Positions 1 through 8,268 are shown, counted from the first letter of the stretch. The stretch: DNA of 41,108 nucleotides from an uncultured beta proteobacterium (GCA_903945325.1 CAJAVE010000338.1:1-41108); one strand, 5' to 3'. The notes: a model not told the origin generated them from the letters alone. Numbers and translations: made by a program.

Positions 1-1
1 G

Positions 2-1060
2 CCGCAAGGCGGGGTCAGAACACTGGGCGTACCCACGGTGGTGGACAGACTGATCCAGCAAGCACTACATCAGGCGATGCAACCCCTGTTTGAGCCCACC
101 TTCTTGCAAAGCAGCTACGGCTTCAGGCCGGGAAGAAGCGCACAGCAGGCGGTAAGGAAAGCGGCACAGTACATCCGCGCCGGCAAGCGCTGGGTGGTGG
201 ACATGGACTTGGAGAAATTCTTTGACCGTGTCAACCACGACGTGCTGATGGCGCGGGTGGCGCGCGAGGTACAGGACGCAAATGTCTTGCGCTTGATACG
301 CAAGTTCCTGCAAGCCGGGATGATGGCCAACGGGGTAGAGACACCGCGGTATGAGGGAACGCCGCAAGGCGGTCCTTTATCGCCACTGCTGTCGAACATC
401 CTGCTGACCGATCTTGACCGGGAGTTGGAAAAACGCCAACTGCTCTTTTGCAGGTATGCCGATGACTGCAACATTTATGTGGGCAGTCAGCGCGCAGGCC
501 AGCGCATCATGCAAAGCGCGAAAGGGTTTCTCGCAAACCGGCTCAAGCTGAGCGTGAACGAGGCCAAAAGTGCAGTGGCACGACCCTCGATGCGCAAGTT
601 CCTGGGCTACAGCGTGACAGGCAAACAGGCCGCCAAAATCCGCATTGCCACGCCCAGCATCGAGCGCTTGAAAGAGTCGGTACGCAACCTGTGCATTCAA
701 GGGCGGGGCAGGTCACTGCTTCAGACCATCGACAAGCTCAATCCGATTCTGCGAGGCTGGATGAACTACTTCAGCCTTACCCAGAGTCGACGGCCCATCG
801 AAGAACTTGATGCATGGGTGCGCAGACGACTGCGATGTTTGCTGTGGCGGCAATGGAAGCGACCCAAGACGCGGGAGTCCAAGATGCTCGCCTTCGGGCT
901 TGACGCCCAGCGTGCATGGAAGTCCAGCGTCAACGGACGCGGACCTTGGTGGAATGCCGGGGCCAAGCATATGATTGCTGCATTGCCGCCAAAGTTCTTC
1001 ACTCAACTCGGGCTGGTCTCGCTGGTGGCAACCCACCAGCACCTCCAGCGTTCTACTTGA
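2..1060 (+). CDS. ltrA: Group II intron reverse transcriptase/maturase (5' partial)
   Basis: The reading frame is open from the first bases of the window, so the true start lies upstream. The visible part carries reverse-transcriptase blocks: the FRPGRS motif, the DMDLEKFFDRVNHD block, TPQGGPLSPLL and the catalytic YADD (about nt 455-466). A maturase/X-type region follows (GWMNYF, then a Trp/Arg-rich segment), and the protein ends with GRGPWWNAG and LGLVSL. I see no HNH endonuclease motif after the maturase region. The protein would help fold and splice the intron RNA and copy it into DNA during mobility. The frame and catalytic Asp residues are intact, so the enzyme may be active. The stop codon lies just before domain V, as is usual. 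Confidence 0.92.
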   Translation, partial: PQGGVRTLGVPTVVDRLIQQALHQAMQPLFEPTFLQSSYGFRPGRSAQQAVRKAAQYIRAGKRWVVDMDLEKFFDRVNHDVLMARVAREVQDANVLRLIRKFLQAGMMANGVETPRYEGTPQGGPLSPLLSNILLTDLDRELEKRQLLFCRYADDCNIYVGSQRAGQRIMQSAKGFLANRLKLSVNEAKSAVARPSMRKFLGYSVTGKQAAKIRIATPSIERLKESVRNLCIQGRGRSLLQTIDKLNPILRGWMNYFSLTQSRRPIEELDAWVRRRLRCLLWRQWKRPKTRESKMLAFGLDAQRAWKSSVNGRGPWWNAGAKHMIAALPPKFFTQLGLVSLVATHQHLQRST

Positions 1061-1131
1061 ACCGCCGTATGCGGAACCGCACGTACGGTGGTGTGAGAGG
1101 GCTGAGGGGGCAACCCCTCACCCTACTCGAT
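1059..1131 (+). ncRNA. Group II intron domains V and VI with branch-point A
   Basis: Domain V: 1061-1069 pairs with 1084-1092 (nine pairs, one G-U). A two-base CG bulge follows at 1082-1083, then 1070-1073 pairs with 1078-1081 around a four-base loop. This is the standard domain V shape. Domain VI: 1095-1097 pairs with 1126-1128, 1098-1101 with 1121-1124, and 1103-1109 with 1114-1120 around a GCAA tetraloop. A1125 is left bulged seven bases from the predicted 3' end, where the branch-point adenosine belongs. The fold was done by hand, but the fit is very good. Confidence 0.88.
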
Positions 1132-1617
1132 GTCAAACCCTACAAGATTCCGGAATCAGTCCTCGTTGTCATTTTTACGGATGCGTTAGAGGTCCTGTTA
1201 ATTCGTCGCTCTGACGGCGATGACTTGGGTGCCGAGTATTGGCAATCGGTGACTGGCAGCAAAGACCGGCCCGATGAAGATTTGATGGATACCGCAGTAC
1301 GCGAAGTGTGGGAGGAGACCGGGATCGATTGCGCGGCTGGTGCCACACACCATACCGTGTTGCGTGACTGGAAGCTGATCAATGTGTACGGTATTTACCC
1401 CCAATGGTTACACCGCTACGCGCCTGGTATTACGCACAATACCGAGCATCTGTTCGGTCTGCGCGTCGCTGATGGCTGCCCAATACGATTGAACCCGACG
1501 GAGCACACTGCCTACCAGTGGCTACCGTATCGGGAGGCAGCCGATAGGTGCTTTTCGCCTTCCAATGCTGAGGCCCTATTGCAGCTACCGCGTATGTCAG
1601 TCGGAATGGCCATTTAA
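1132..1617 (+). CDS. nudB: Dihydroneopterin triphosphate pyrophosphohydrolase, 3' exon after the intron
   Basis: This Nudix hydrolase removes pyrophosphate from dihydroneopterin triphosphate, the step after GTP cyclohydrolase I in folate synthesis. The visible 161 residues start VKPYKIPESVLVVI, which is close to the normal N-terminus of beta-proteobacterial NudB. Only one or a few codons are therefore missing upstream of the intron. The Nudix box is at about residues 42-65 (REVWEETGI core). The start codon must lie in the 5' exon, outside the window. The unspliced message is also open in this frame through domains V and VI, with an in-frame ATG at 1069. EEP and clsB genes follow closely, as a likely operon. 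Confidence 0.87.
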   Translation, partial: VKPYKIPESVLVVIFTDALEVLLIRRSDGDDLGAEYWQSVTGSKDRPDEDLMDTAVREVWEETGIDCAAGATHHTVLRDWKLINVYGIYPQWLHRYAPGITHNTEHLFGLRVADGCPIRLNPTEHTAYQWLPYREAADRCFSPSNAEALLQLPRMSVGMAI

Positions 1618-1631
1618 CGGGCGGGCACAGC

Positions 1632-2375
1632 ATGACACTTTTAAGGGTGGCTACCTACAACATTCACAAAGGTGTACAGGGCATTGGCCCCACCCGGCGG
1701 CTGGAGATTCACAATCTGGGCCACGCGGTCGAGCAACTGGACGCAGATATCGTCTGCCTCCAGGAAGTCAGGAAGATGCATCGGCGCGATGCACTGCACT
1801 TTACCCATTGGCCCGATATGCCACAGGCAGACTTTCTGGCGCCCGAAGGATATACGGCCATTTACCGCACCAATGCCCTTACGCGCCATGGAGAGCATGG
1901 CAACGCCATGCTGTCGCGATGGCCTGTAGTGGCGCACCAGCATGAAGACATGTCAGACCACCGATTCGAGCAACGCGGACTGTTGCACTCGGAGGTCATT
2001 GTCAATGGTGCAGCAGTGCATGTGGTTGTAGTGCACCTTGGACTCATCAAAGCCAGCCGCGTGCGGCAACTGGCCCAGCTCGTGCGATTTATTGAACGCG
2101 AGATCTCTGTTGATTCTCCGGTCATCATTGCAGGGGACTTCAATGATTGGGGGACCACCGTGCGGTCCACTTTGGGCGCTGTGGGTATGGTGGCTTTTGA
2201 CCGCGAGCGGGTTGCCACTTTCCCGTCGCGCTTGCCGGTTGTGCAATTGGACTATGTGTATGCCAGGGGGCTCGTTCCATTGGGTTTACAGGTTCCAAGG
2301 GGGCATATCTGGGGTCGTATGTCAGATCACTTGCCATTGATCGCTGAATTTGATCTTCCATCGGAATGCCCTTGA
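1632..2375 (+). CDS. Endonuclease/exonuclease/phosphatase (EEP) family hydrolase
   Basis: This 247-residue protein has the EEP fold signatures: ATYNIHKG near the N-terminus, a metal-binding Glu in CLQEVRK, GDFNDW at about residue 166, and the terminal SDHLPL catalytic His motif. Members cut phosphodiester or phosphomonoester bonds with Mg2+, but the substrate here cannot be read from sequence. It starts 14 bases after nudB and its end overlaps the start of the cardiolipin synthase gene by 10 bases. Translation is therefore probably coupled. The pairing with a clsB-type gene suggests a role in phospholipid or envelope metabolism; this is inference only. Confidence 0.87.
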   Translation: MTLLRVATYNIHKGVQGIGPTRRLEIHNLGHAVEQLDADIVCLQEVRKMHRRDALHFTHWPDMPQADFLAPEGYTAIYRTNALTRHGEHGNAMLSRWPVVAHQHEDMSDHRFEQRGLLHSEVIVNGAAVHVVVVHLGLIKASRVRQLAQLVRFIEREISVDSPVIIAGDFNDWGTTVRSTLGAVGMVAFDRERVATFPSRLPVVQLDYVYARGLVPLGLQVPRGHIWGRMSDHLPLIAEFDLPSECP

Positions 2376-3592
2376 CTGCGACAACTCTTCAGGCTGGCCA
2401 CCAAGTCAAGTTACTCAAGGGTGGGGGTGATTATTTTTCGGCACTGGTTGACGCCATCGATGCCAGCAGACATGAGGTTCGGCTGGAAACCTATATTTTC
2501 AGCTTTGATGCATCGGGGGAGCGAGTGGCGGCATCGCTGGCGCGCGCTGCATTGCGCGGCGTAGCCGTTTTTTTGGTGATGGATGGCGTGGGTACATCGG
2601 TGGTGCCGTCCCACTGGGCGCAACGATTCGACAGTTCCGGTGTGCAATGGCACCTTTTTTCTCCTTTGGGGCGTTGGGGTTTATTGATTCCAGGTGGGTG
2701 GCGCAGGCTGCATAGAAAATTGTGCGTTGTTGATGGAGAGGTTGCGTTTTGTGGTGGGATCAATATTCTGGATGATTATTTTGACCCGGCGTATGGGCAG
2801 CTAGAAGCGCCAAGGTATGACTTCTCGGTTCAGGTCCGAGGACCGTTGGTCGACGCAGCACATAGTGCTCTCGTCCAGTTTTGGGGGAGATTGCAAATCA
2901 AACGGCAGCTTGAAAAACTCCAGTTTGGAGATGCCCGTCGGACCTGGAAAGATGCCAATCAGTCACCTCATCCAGCGAGATCTGTTCGATGTGACCCTGG
3001 TTTTGGGGGGCAATCCAACGTTGCTGCGACGTTGGTCCTGCGAGACAACGTGCGCAACCGCAGTAGCATTGAGCGGACCTACCGCAAGGCCATTGCGGGT
3101 GCCCGAAAGGAGATAGTGATTGCCAATGCGTACTTTCTGCCTGGTGGGAAATTGCGCCGTGCACTCATCCATGCTGCACGCAGGGGCGTGCGTGTGCGGC
3201 TTCTACTACAGGGTCGCTATGAGTATTTCATGCAGTACCACGGAGCCCGACCGGTGTTCGGTGTACTGCTGGCGGCCGGTGTTGAGATCCATGAATACTC
3301 TGCCGGATTCCTGCACGCCAAAGTGGCGGTGGTGGACGGGCGTTGGGCTACTGTTGGATCATCCAATCTGGATCCGCTGAGTTTGCTGCTGGCACGCGAG
3401 GCCAACGTAGTGATGGACGATGCATCCTTCGCCCACGAGCTCCGATCAAGCCTGATATCGGCGATGGAAATCCATGGAGTCAAGCTGGATGCGCAGGCCT
3501 ATGCACAGCGTCCCTGGTCGCAGCGCTTTCTTGACCGGCTGGCGTTTGGTGGGATGCGCCTCTTGTTGTTTCTTGCCGGAAGGCGCTATTGA
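2366..3592 (+). CDS. clsB: Cardiolipin synthase ClsB-like (phospholipase D superfamily)
   Basis: A 408-residue protein with two HKD motifs, HRKLCVVD at residue 116 and HAKVAVVD at residue 317. Each is followed by Gly/Asn residues (GGIN, GSSNLD) typical of bacterial cardiolipin synthases. The two motifs form one active site that transfers a phosphatidyl group through a phospho-histidine. No strong N-terminal membrane helices are present, which fits ClsB (YbhO type) rather than ClsA. The C-terminus has a short hydrophobic stretch (MRLLLFLAG). It overlaps the EEP gene by 10 bases. A dispersed repeat begins two bases after its stop codon. Confidence 0.9.
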   Translation: MPLTATTLQAGHQVKLLKGGGDYFSALVDAIDASRHEVRLETYIFSFDASGERVAASLARAALRGVAVFLVMDGVGTSVVPSHWAQRFDSSGVQWHLFSPLGRWGLLIPGGWRRLHRKLCVVDGEVAFCGGINILDDYFDPAYGQLEAPRYDFSVQVRGPLVDAAHSALVQFWGRLQIKRQLEKLQFGDARRTWKDANQSPHPARSVRCDPGFGGQSNVAATLVLRDNVRNRSSIERTYRKAIAGARKEIVIANAYFLPGGKLRRALIHAARRGVRVRLLLQGRYEYFMQYHGARPVFGVLLAAGVEIHEYSAGFLHAKVAVVDGRWATVGSSNLDPLSLLLAREANVVMDDASFAHELRSSLISAMEIHGVKLDAQAYAQRPWSQRFLDRLAFGGMRLLLFLAGRRY

Positions 3593-3593
3593 T

Positions 3594-3638
3594 TTGATAG
3601 CTGTCTGCGCAATTTTCACGGGGGCTAGTGGCCAAAAA
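3594..3638 (+). repeat. Dispersed intergenic repeat, copy 1
   Basis: The sequence opens TTGATAGCTG, contains TGCGCAAT, and then CACGGGGGCTAG followed by GGCC and a run of A. It matches two other places in the window, 12756-12800 (inverted) and 39398-39442. It lies between clsB and folE. Confidence 0.75.
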
Positions 3639-3670
3639 CCCTATTGATCAAAGGCTGGTAGTATTCTTGC

Positions 3671-4396
3671 ATGTTAATGAAATCGCTGACCACCATGAAC
3701 CCAACTGATGCCGATGAGGGCACCCCGATTTCCGTGAAGATTAGGGAACGCCTCTTGGCGGCCCGAAAGCGGTTCCACGCCAATGACAATATCGCCGAGT
3801 TCGTGACGCCTGGCGAACTGGAGAAATTGCTCGATGAAGTCGAAGTCAAGATGCAAGGAGTGTTGGACAGTTTGGTGATAGACACCGCCAACGACCACAA
3901 TACGGACAATACGGCCAGGCGAGTCGCCAAGATGTACCTTAACGAGGTGTTTCGTGGCCGCTATGTGCAAGCCCCTAGCATCACTGAATTTCCCAATGTC
4001 GGTCATCTCAATGAATTGATGATTGTTGGCCCCATCACGGTTCGCAGTGCTTGCAGCCACCATTTTTGCCCCGTCATTGGCAAGATCTGGATCGGGGTTA
4101 TGCCAAACGAACACACCAACGTCATCGGCTTGTCGAAGTACGCCCGCCTAGCGGAGTGGATTATGGGACGTCCCCAAATTCAGGAAGAGGCCGTCGTCCA
4201 ACTGGCTGACCTGATTCAGGAAAAGACCCAACCGGACGGCTTGGCTATCGTGATGGAAGCGAGCCATTACTGCATGGCCTGGCGCGGCGTGAAAGACATG
4301 GATAGCAAGATGATCAACTCCGTTATGCGCGGCGTTTTTTTGAAAGACCCCAACTTGCGGCGTGAATTTTTGTCCCTGATCCCTCGGAAAGGCTAA
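3671..4396 (+). CDS. folE: GTP cyclohydrolase I
   Basis: It converts GTP to 7,8-dihydroneopterin triphosphate, the first step of folate and pterin synthesis. The zinc ligands of the family are present: C128 and H131 in SACSHHFCP, and C201 in SHYCMAWRG. The surrounding GPITVRS and VIGLSKYARL blocks are typical. At 241 residues it is somewhat longer than E. coli FolE because of an N-terminal extension. ATG codons at 3671, 3677 and 3695 are all possible starts and no strong ribosome site decides between them. A BLUF photoreceptor gene follows after three bases, so the two are almost certainly co-transcribed. NudB, the next enzyme of the pathway, is encoded 2 kb upstream. Confidence 0.95.
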   Translation: MLMKSLTTMNPTDADEGTPISVKIRERLLAARKRFHANDNIAEFVTPGELEKLLDEVEVKMQGVLDSLVIDTANDHNTDNTARRVAKMYLNEVFRGRYVQAPSITEFPNVGHLNELMIVGPITVRSACSHHFCPVIGKIWIGVMPNEHTNVIGLSKYARLAEWIMGRPQIQEEAVVQLADLIQEKTQPDGLAIVMEASHYCMAWRGVKDMDSKMINSVMRGVFLKDPNLRREFLSLIPRKG

Positions 4397-4399
4397 GCC

Positions 4400-4822
4400 A
4401 TGTTGGTACGTTTACTGTATGCCAGTCGGGCAATCGATTCAAGCCCTGACGCCATTGAAACCATTCTTGCCAAGGCGCGGCAGTACAACCCGACGTGCGG
4501 GATCACGGGCATCTTGTGTTACGGCGGAGGCATATTTTTGCAGGCCATTGAAGGTGGGCGCATGGCCGTGAGTGAGCTCTATGGCCATATTCAGAAAGAT
4601 GTTCGCCACAAGGATGTGGTGCTGCTGCACTACGAGGAAATCTCGGAGCGACGCTTTGGCGGCTGGACTATGGGGCAGGTCAATATGTCCAAAATCAACA
4701 CCAACATTTTGCTGAAATATGCAGAGAAGCCGGAGCTGGATCCTTATGCTGTTTCAGGCAAAGTGTCATTGGCCTTGCTGGAAGAACTGATGGCGACCGC
4801 CTCCATCATCGGGCGGGCCTGA
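4400..4822 (+). CDS. BLUF-domain blue-light sensor (short, single domain)
   Basis: A 140-residue protein made of one FAD-binding BLUF domain and a short helical C-terminal tail. All key positions are present with the spacing of AppA: Tyr7, Asn30, Gln48 (in FLQAIEGG), Trp89 and Met91. It should therefore be photoactive. There is no fused output domain, so it would act by binding a partner. It sits three bases after folE and nine bases before an EamA transporter gene. This points to control of, or by, one of these products, but no partner can be named from sequence. Confidence 0.93.
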   Translation: MLVRLLYASRAIDSSPDAIETILAKARQYNPTCGITGILCYGGGIFLQAIEGGRMAVSELYGHIQKDVRHKDVVLLHYEEISERRFGGWTMGQVNMSKINTNILLKYAEKPELDPYAVSGKVSLALLEELMATASIIGRA

Positions 4823-4831
4823 TCCGCAGAC

Positions 4832-5713
4832 ATGCCGGCGTCGGCACTTGCTCTGGTCGTACTGGCCGGTTTCATTCACGCTTGCTGGAATATCGCTGCC
4901 AAGAAGGCTGGTGGAGACGTGCGTTTTTCCTGTTTCAGCTCATTGGTCATGATGGTGGTGTGGGCTCCTTTGGGTCTGTGGTTGGGTTGGCAGCAGGTCC
5001 CCGATTGGGGGCCGCTTCAATGGAGCTTGGTGGGTGCTAGCGGTATTCTGCACACCGTCTATTTCATAGTTCTTTTGCGCGGTTACCGCAAAGCGGATTT
5101 GACGGTTGTTTACCCGTTGGCCCGGGGCTCAGGCCCCTTGCTGTCGTCAATGGTGGCTATTTTTTTTCTGGGTGAACAGATTTCCGCCCTGGGTTTTGCC
5201 GGTGTGATGGCTGTGGTGGCCGGTGTCTTTTTGGTGGCCGGCGGCCCTGCACTTGTGCGCAATGCACACACCTCTGAGCAAGCCATTCGCCTCCAAAAAG
5301 GAATGTTCTATGGACTATTGACGGGCGTATTCATTGCCAGTTATACGGTTGTCGATGGCTACGCAGTAAAGTTTGCCCTCATGTCTCCTATCTTGGTGGA
5401 CTATTTCGGCAATTTTGTGCGCCTGGCATTTTTGATTCCGAGCGTGGTGCGAAACCCTTCAGAAGCACGCTCTTTGTGGCGCAGTCAGTGGAAGTATGCT
5501 GTGATTGTGGGCGTCATTAGTCCGATTTCATATGTTTTGGTGCTTTATGCGATGCAAGTGGCACCCCTGAGTCACGTCGCACCTGCTCGCGAGGTGTCCA
5601 TGCTCTTTGCCGCTTTGCTGGGTGGGCATTTGCTGGGGGAGGGTGACCGGGTGCTGCGTTTTCTTGGCGCGGCGTGTATTGGTGGTGGCGTTATGGCCCT
5701 TGCATTGGGATAG
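4832..5713 (+). CDS. EamA/DMT-family transporter
   Basis: A 293-residue hydrophobic protein with about ten predicted membrane segments in two repeated halves, as in the drug/metabolite transporter superfamily. The first EamA repeat is clear (HACWNIAAKKAG, then a VVYPLARGSGPLLSS segment and a FFLGEQ helix end). The second repeat ends with the comparable ALLGGHLLGEGD. It probably exports or imports a small metabolite across the inner membrane; the substrate is unknown. It is in the folE-BLUF-EamA-DUF429 run, with nine bases before it and six after it. Confidence 0.85.
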   Translation: MPASALALVVLAGFIHACWNIAAKKAGGDVRFSCFSSLVMMVVWAPLGLWLGWQQVPDWGPLQWSLVGASGILHTVYFIVLLRGYRKADLTVVYPLARGSGPLLSSMVAIFFLGEQISALGFAGVMAVVAGVFLVAGGPALVRNAHTSEQAIRLQKGMFYGLLTGVFIASYTVVDGYAVKFALMSPILVDYFGNFVRLAFLIPSVVRNPSEARSLWRSQWKYAVIVGVISPISYVLVLYAMQVAPLSHVAPAREVSMLFAALLGGHLLGEGDRVLRFLGAACIGGGVMALALG

Positions 5714-5719
5714 TTCGCC

Positions 5720-6568
5720 GTGACACAGTTGGTCGGATGTGACTTTTCCAGCAGCCCCACAAATCGCAAGCCGATCGTGTTGGCGTGGGGACATTTGCGC
5801 GGCACCGCGGTGGTTCTGGAGCGGTTGGAGTATTTGCCCTCACTGGACACGTTTGGTCATTGGCTTTCGCAGCCTGGGACATGGACCGGTGGCTTTGACC
5901 TGCCGTTCGGTTTACCGCGCGAACTGGTTGTGGCACTGGGTTGGCCCTTGACCTGGGAGGCCTGCATTCGACATTACGCCACCTTGAGTCGTGCTGAAAT
6001 CCGTGCCGCATTCGCTGGATTTTGCAATTGCCGACCCGTTGGCGGAAAGTTTGCCCACCGTGCAACGGACAAGCCGGCGGGTTCCAGTCCATCCATGAAA
6101 TGGGTGAATCCGCCAGTGGCATTCATGCTGCATGCAGGAGTTCCTAAATTGCTGGATGCAGGCATCGTGTTGCCTGGCTTGTATTTACAGGAGTCGCTTG
6201 CTAGCCCCTGTGGCGATGGTGAACAGCGGATAGCGCTTGAGGCCTACCCCGGCCTGTTGGCGCGGGAGTTGTTGGGGCGGCGCAGCTACAAAAGCGACGA
6301 CCGTTCCAAACAGACATCGGACCGCCTGATTGCCCGCAAAGACCTGATTACCGGTTTGGAAGCGGGGCAAACCCGTCTGGGGCTTAGACTCAAGCTGACC
6401 CATGCCCAACGGGATGCGATGGTTGACGATGCATCGGGTGATTCGCTCGATGCAGTTTTGTGTTTGCTACAGGCTGCCTGGGGCCAGCAGCGGTTCGCCA
6501 CCGGCGACACCTTGTACGGCTTGCCGTCTGACTTGGACCCGCTGGAGGGCTGGATTGTGAGCGCTTGA
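5720..6568 (+). CDS. DUF429-family protein
   Basis: A 282-residue soluble protein starting at a GTG six bases after the EamA stop codon. The start of the protein (LVGCDFSSSP, then GGFDLPFGLPREL) and the acidic DDASGDSLDAVLCLLQAA block near the end match my memory of DUF429, a predicted RNase H-like fold family. The N-terminal Asp and the late DSLDA acidic cluster could be metal ligands; this is inference. No function is established. It is the last gene of the plus-strand run and converges on the minD-like gene 12 bases away. Confidence 0.7.
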   Translation: MTQLVGCDFSSSPTNRKPIVLAWGHLRGTAVVLERLEYLPSLDTFGHWLSQPGTWTGGFDLPFGLPRELVVALGWPLTWEACIRHYATLSRAEIRAAFAGFCNCRPVGGKFAHRATDKPAGSSPSMKWVNPPVAFMLHAGVPKLLDAGIVLPGLYLQESLASPCGDGEQRIALEAYPGLLARELLGRRSYKSDDRSKQTSDRLIARKDLITGLEAGQTRLGLRLKLTHAQRDAMVDDASGDSLDAVLCLLQAAWGQQRFATGDTLYGLPSDLDPLEGWIVSA

Positions 6569-6580
6569 AGTGCGGCGCGG

Positions 6581-7417
6581 TCAGCGAGTGCGTGAGATCA
6601 CGCTTTCTTCCAATTTGAGTGCGAGCTGGGAAATTGCCATTGCGGCCGGGCAACTGGGAGTTGTCTGCATCAACAACTGGCGTCGCATGATGGCTTGTCG
6701 AACGGCTGGGTCTGCGGGAATGTCGCCCATATGGATCAATTTGATCGGCCGCCCCGGTTCCGTTGGCACAAACCTGTCCAGAACTTGCTGCAACTGCACA
6801 GTGATGGCGCGGCCATCACCAATGCGGGCAGTCTGGTTGATCACCATGCGAATGTTCTGGCGCTTTTGCTGGCCAACAAGCACCTTGATGGTCGCGTAAG
6901 CGTCTGTCAACGAAGTGGGTTCCGGCGTAGCGACGACCAACACCTCCGACGCCAAGGACACGGCAAACAACACCACATCGGAGATGCCTGCGCCGGTGTC
7001 GAGCAATACCACATCGTAATGGGGAACCAGTCCACTCATGATGCGCAAAAAATCGTCGCGCACTTCAGGTGTCAGGCGGGAGTATTCGACCATTCCTGAG
7101 CCTGCCAACAGAACGGAGAATCCGCCGGGCGCTCGAATAATTGCTTCTTCGAGTTTTGCCTTGCCGGTGAACACATCGTGCAGTGTTATCTTGGGGTAAA
7201 GGTTCAGTACTACATCCAGGTTGGCCAAACCCAGGTCTGCGTCCAATACCAATACACGGTGGCCCAGTTTGGCCAGTGCAGCCGCCAAGTTGGCCGACAC
7301 AAACGTCTTGCCAACACCGCCCTTTCCACTGGTCACAGCCATGACTTTCCCCAATGGCTTGAGCGGCACGGATGAACCGGATTCTTGAGGCACAGGGGGA
7401 TTCAATACGTCAGACAT
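6581..7417 (-). CDS. MinD/FlhG-like ParA-family ATPase
   Basis: A 278-residue P-loop ATPase with the deviant Walker A SGKGGVGKT at residues 30-38 and the MinD/FlhG block DADLGLANLD at 59-68. The VVLLDTGAGISD segment forms the Walker B/switch region. Such ATPases position flagella or divisome components at the membrane or pole. The ATG at 7417 overlaps the TGA of the upstream diguanylate cyclase by one base (TGATG). An in-frame TTG one codon earlier is less likely as a start. FlhG (FleN) family membership fits better than MinD, because no minC or minE neighbours are seen and the upstream partner is a c-di-GMP enzyme. There are no flagellar genes in the window. Confidence 0.85.
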   Translation of the reverse strand: MSDVLNPPVPQESGSSVPLKPLGKVMAVTSGKGGVGKTFVSANLAAALAKLGHRVLVLDADLGLANLDVVLNLYPKITLHDVFTGKAKLEEAIIRAPGGFSVLLAGSGMVEYSRLTPEVRDDFLRIMSGLVPHYDVVLLDTGAGISDVVLFAVSLASEVLVVATPEPTSLTDAYATIKVLVGQQKRQNIRMVINQTARIGDGRAITVQLQQVLDRFVPTEPGRPIKLIHMGDIPADPAVRQAIMRRQLLMQTTPSCPAAMAISQLALKLEESVISRTR

Positions 7418-8268
7418 CAATTCACCCTTTGCATGGCGCTACCGGCGGCAATGACCGGCAAGTCGCTTGAAACACTTTCGATCCACGCAGGGTCTCCCAG
7501 CGACAGATGGCCAAACAGAAGATTTTTCTCCTCCGCACTGACAAAAATTTCCTGTTGATGGTCCAGCCACACGCGATTGCGTCCTTCAGACTTGGCTCGG
7601 TACAACTGCACGTCGGCCCTCTCGGTCCACAACGCCCCCGTGGAGCGAATCCATTCGGGCGCATAGGCACCACCAACGCTGATGGTGACACTAATAGTCA
7701 GGCTGGGTGAAATGGTGATTGCGAGTGCTTCTATCGTTGCGCGGATGCGTTCAGCGACCGTAGAGCCAAAGGATGTGTGGCAATTCGGAAGAACTACCGC
7801 AAATTCTTCACCACCGTACCGAGCGACCGTGTCCATGGGTCGAACGCAACTGGCAATGGATTTTGCGACCGCCAGCAGTACCTGATCACCGGCCTGGTGC
7901 CCATATGTGTCGTTGACTTTCTTGAAATGGTCAATGTCCAACATCAGCAACAAGGCAGGGTCGCCGGAGCGCGCAACACCGTCGATGGTGCGCTCTTGTA
8001 CGGCACGGAAATGGCGACGATTGCCGAGTCCCGTCAATGGGTCTTTTAAGGATAGCTCACACAAACCGTCTATCACGCCCTGAAGGTAATCTTTAGGGGA
8101 ATCTTCTGGGCTGGGCAATTCAAACACCATGCTGTGGTCCAGCAACGCACGTGCGTTGTCGAGCTGCAACTGTTGCAAATGAATGAGGTAACTGGAAGAA
8201 GGGTTTGCCACAGCAGGTGTCAAAGTTGATCCGTTAAAGCATAACAGGAACTGGGCTGATGGTGCCAC
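7417..8268 (-). CDS. GGDEF diguanylate cyclase with I-site
   Basis: A C-terminal GGDEF domain starts at about residue 74 (DPLTGLGNRRHF). The active-site motif is GGEEF at residues 152-156, and the Mg-binding DIDHFKKVND block is intact. The enzyme should make c-di-GMP from two GTP. An inhibitory site RxxD is present (R143-D146), five residues before GGEEF, so product inhibition is expected. The N-terminal 70 residues show no recognised sensor domain and no membrane helix. The start at 8268 is a GTG and is uncertain. It overlaps the downstream MinD-like gene by one base, so the two are translationally coupled. Confidence 0.88.
   Translation of the reverse strand: MAPSAQFLLCFNGSTLTPAVANPSSSYLIHLQQLQLDNARALLDHSMVFELPSPEDSPKDYLQGVIDGLCELSLKDPLTGLGNRRHFRAVQERTIDGVARSGDPALLLMLDIDHFKKVNDTYGHQAGDQVLLAVAKSIASCVRPMDTVARYGGEEFAVVLPNCHTSFGSTVAERIRATIEALAITISPSLTISVTISVGGAYAPEWIRSTGALWTERADVQLYRAKSEGRNRVWLDHQQEIFVSAEEKNLLFGHLSLGDPAWIESVSSDLPVIAAGSAMQRVN

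Larger units (their letters stand above)
1..1131 (+). mobile_element. Group II intron, 3' part (5' end outside window)
   Basis: The element contains a reverse transcriptase/maturase reading frame followed directly by RNA that folds as intron domains V and VI. The predicted 3' end is GAT at 1129-1131, matching the usual purine-pyrimidine end of group II introns. The next base starts the nudB reading frame. The intron lies on the same strand as nudB, so splicing would restore the host message. The 5' end, domains I-III and the 5' exon are upstream of the window. The intron class was not determined. Confidence 0.9.

Noticed and set aside
916..1131. NudB start inside the intron (916 or 1069) as the normal start
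   Set aside because: These bases belong to the maturase gene and to domains V and VI. The normal start is expected in the 5' exon, though read-through from 1069 is listed as a finding.
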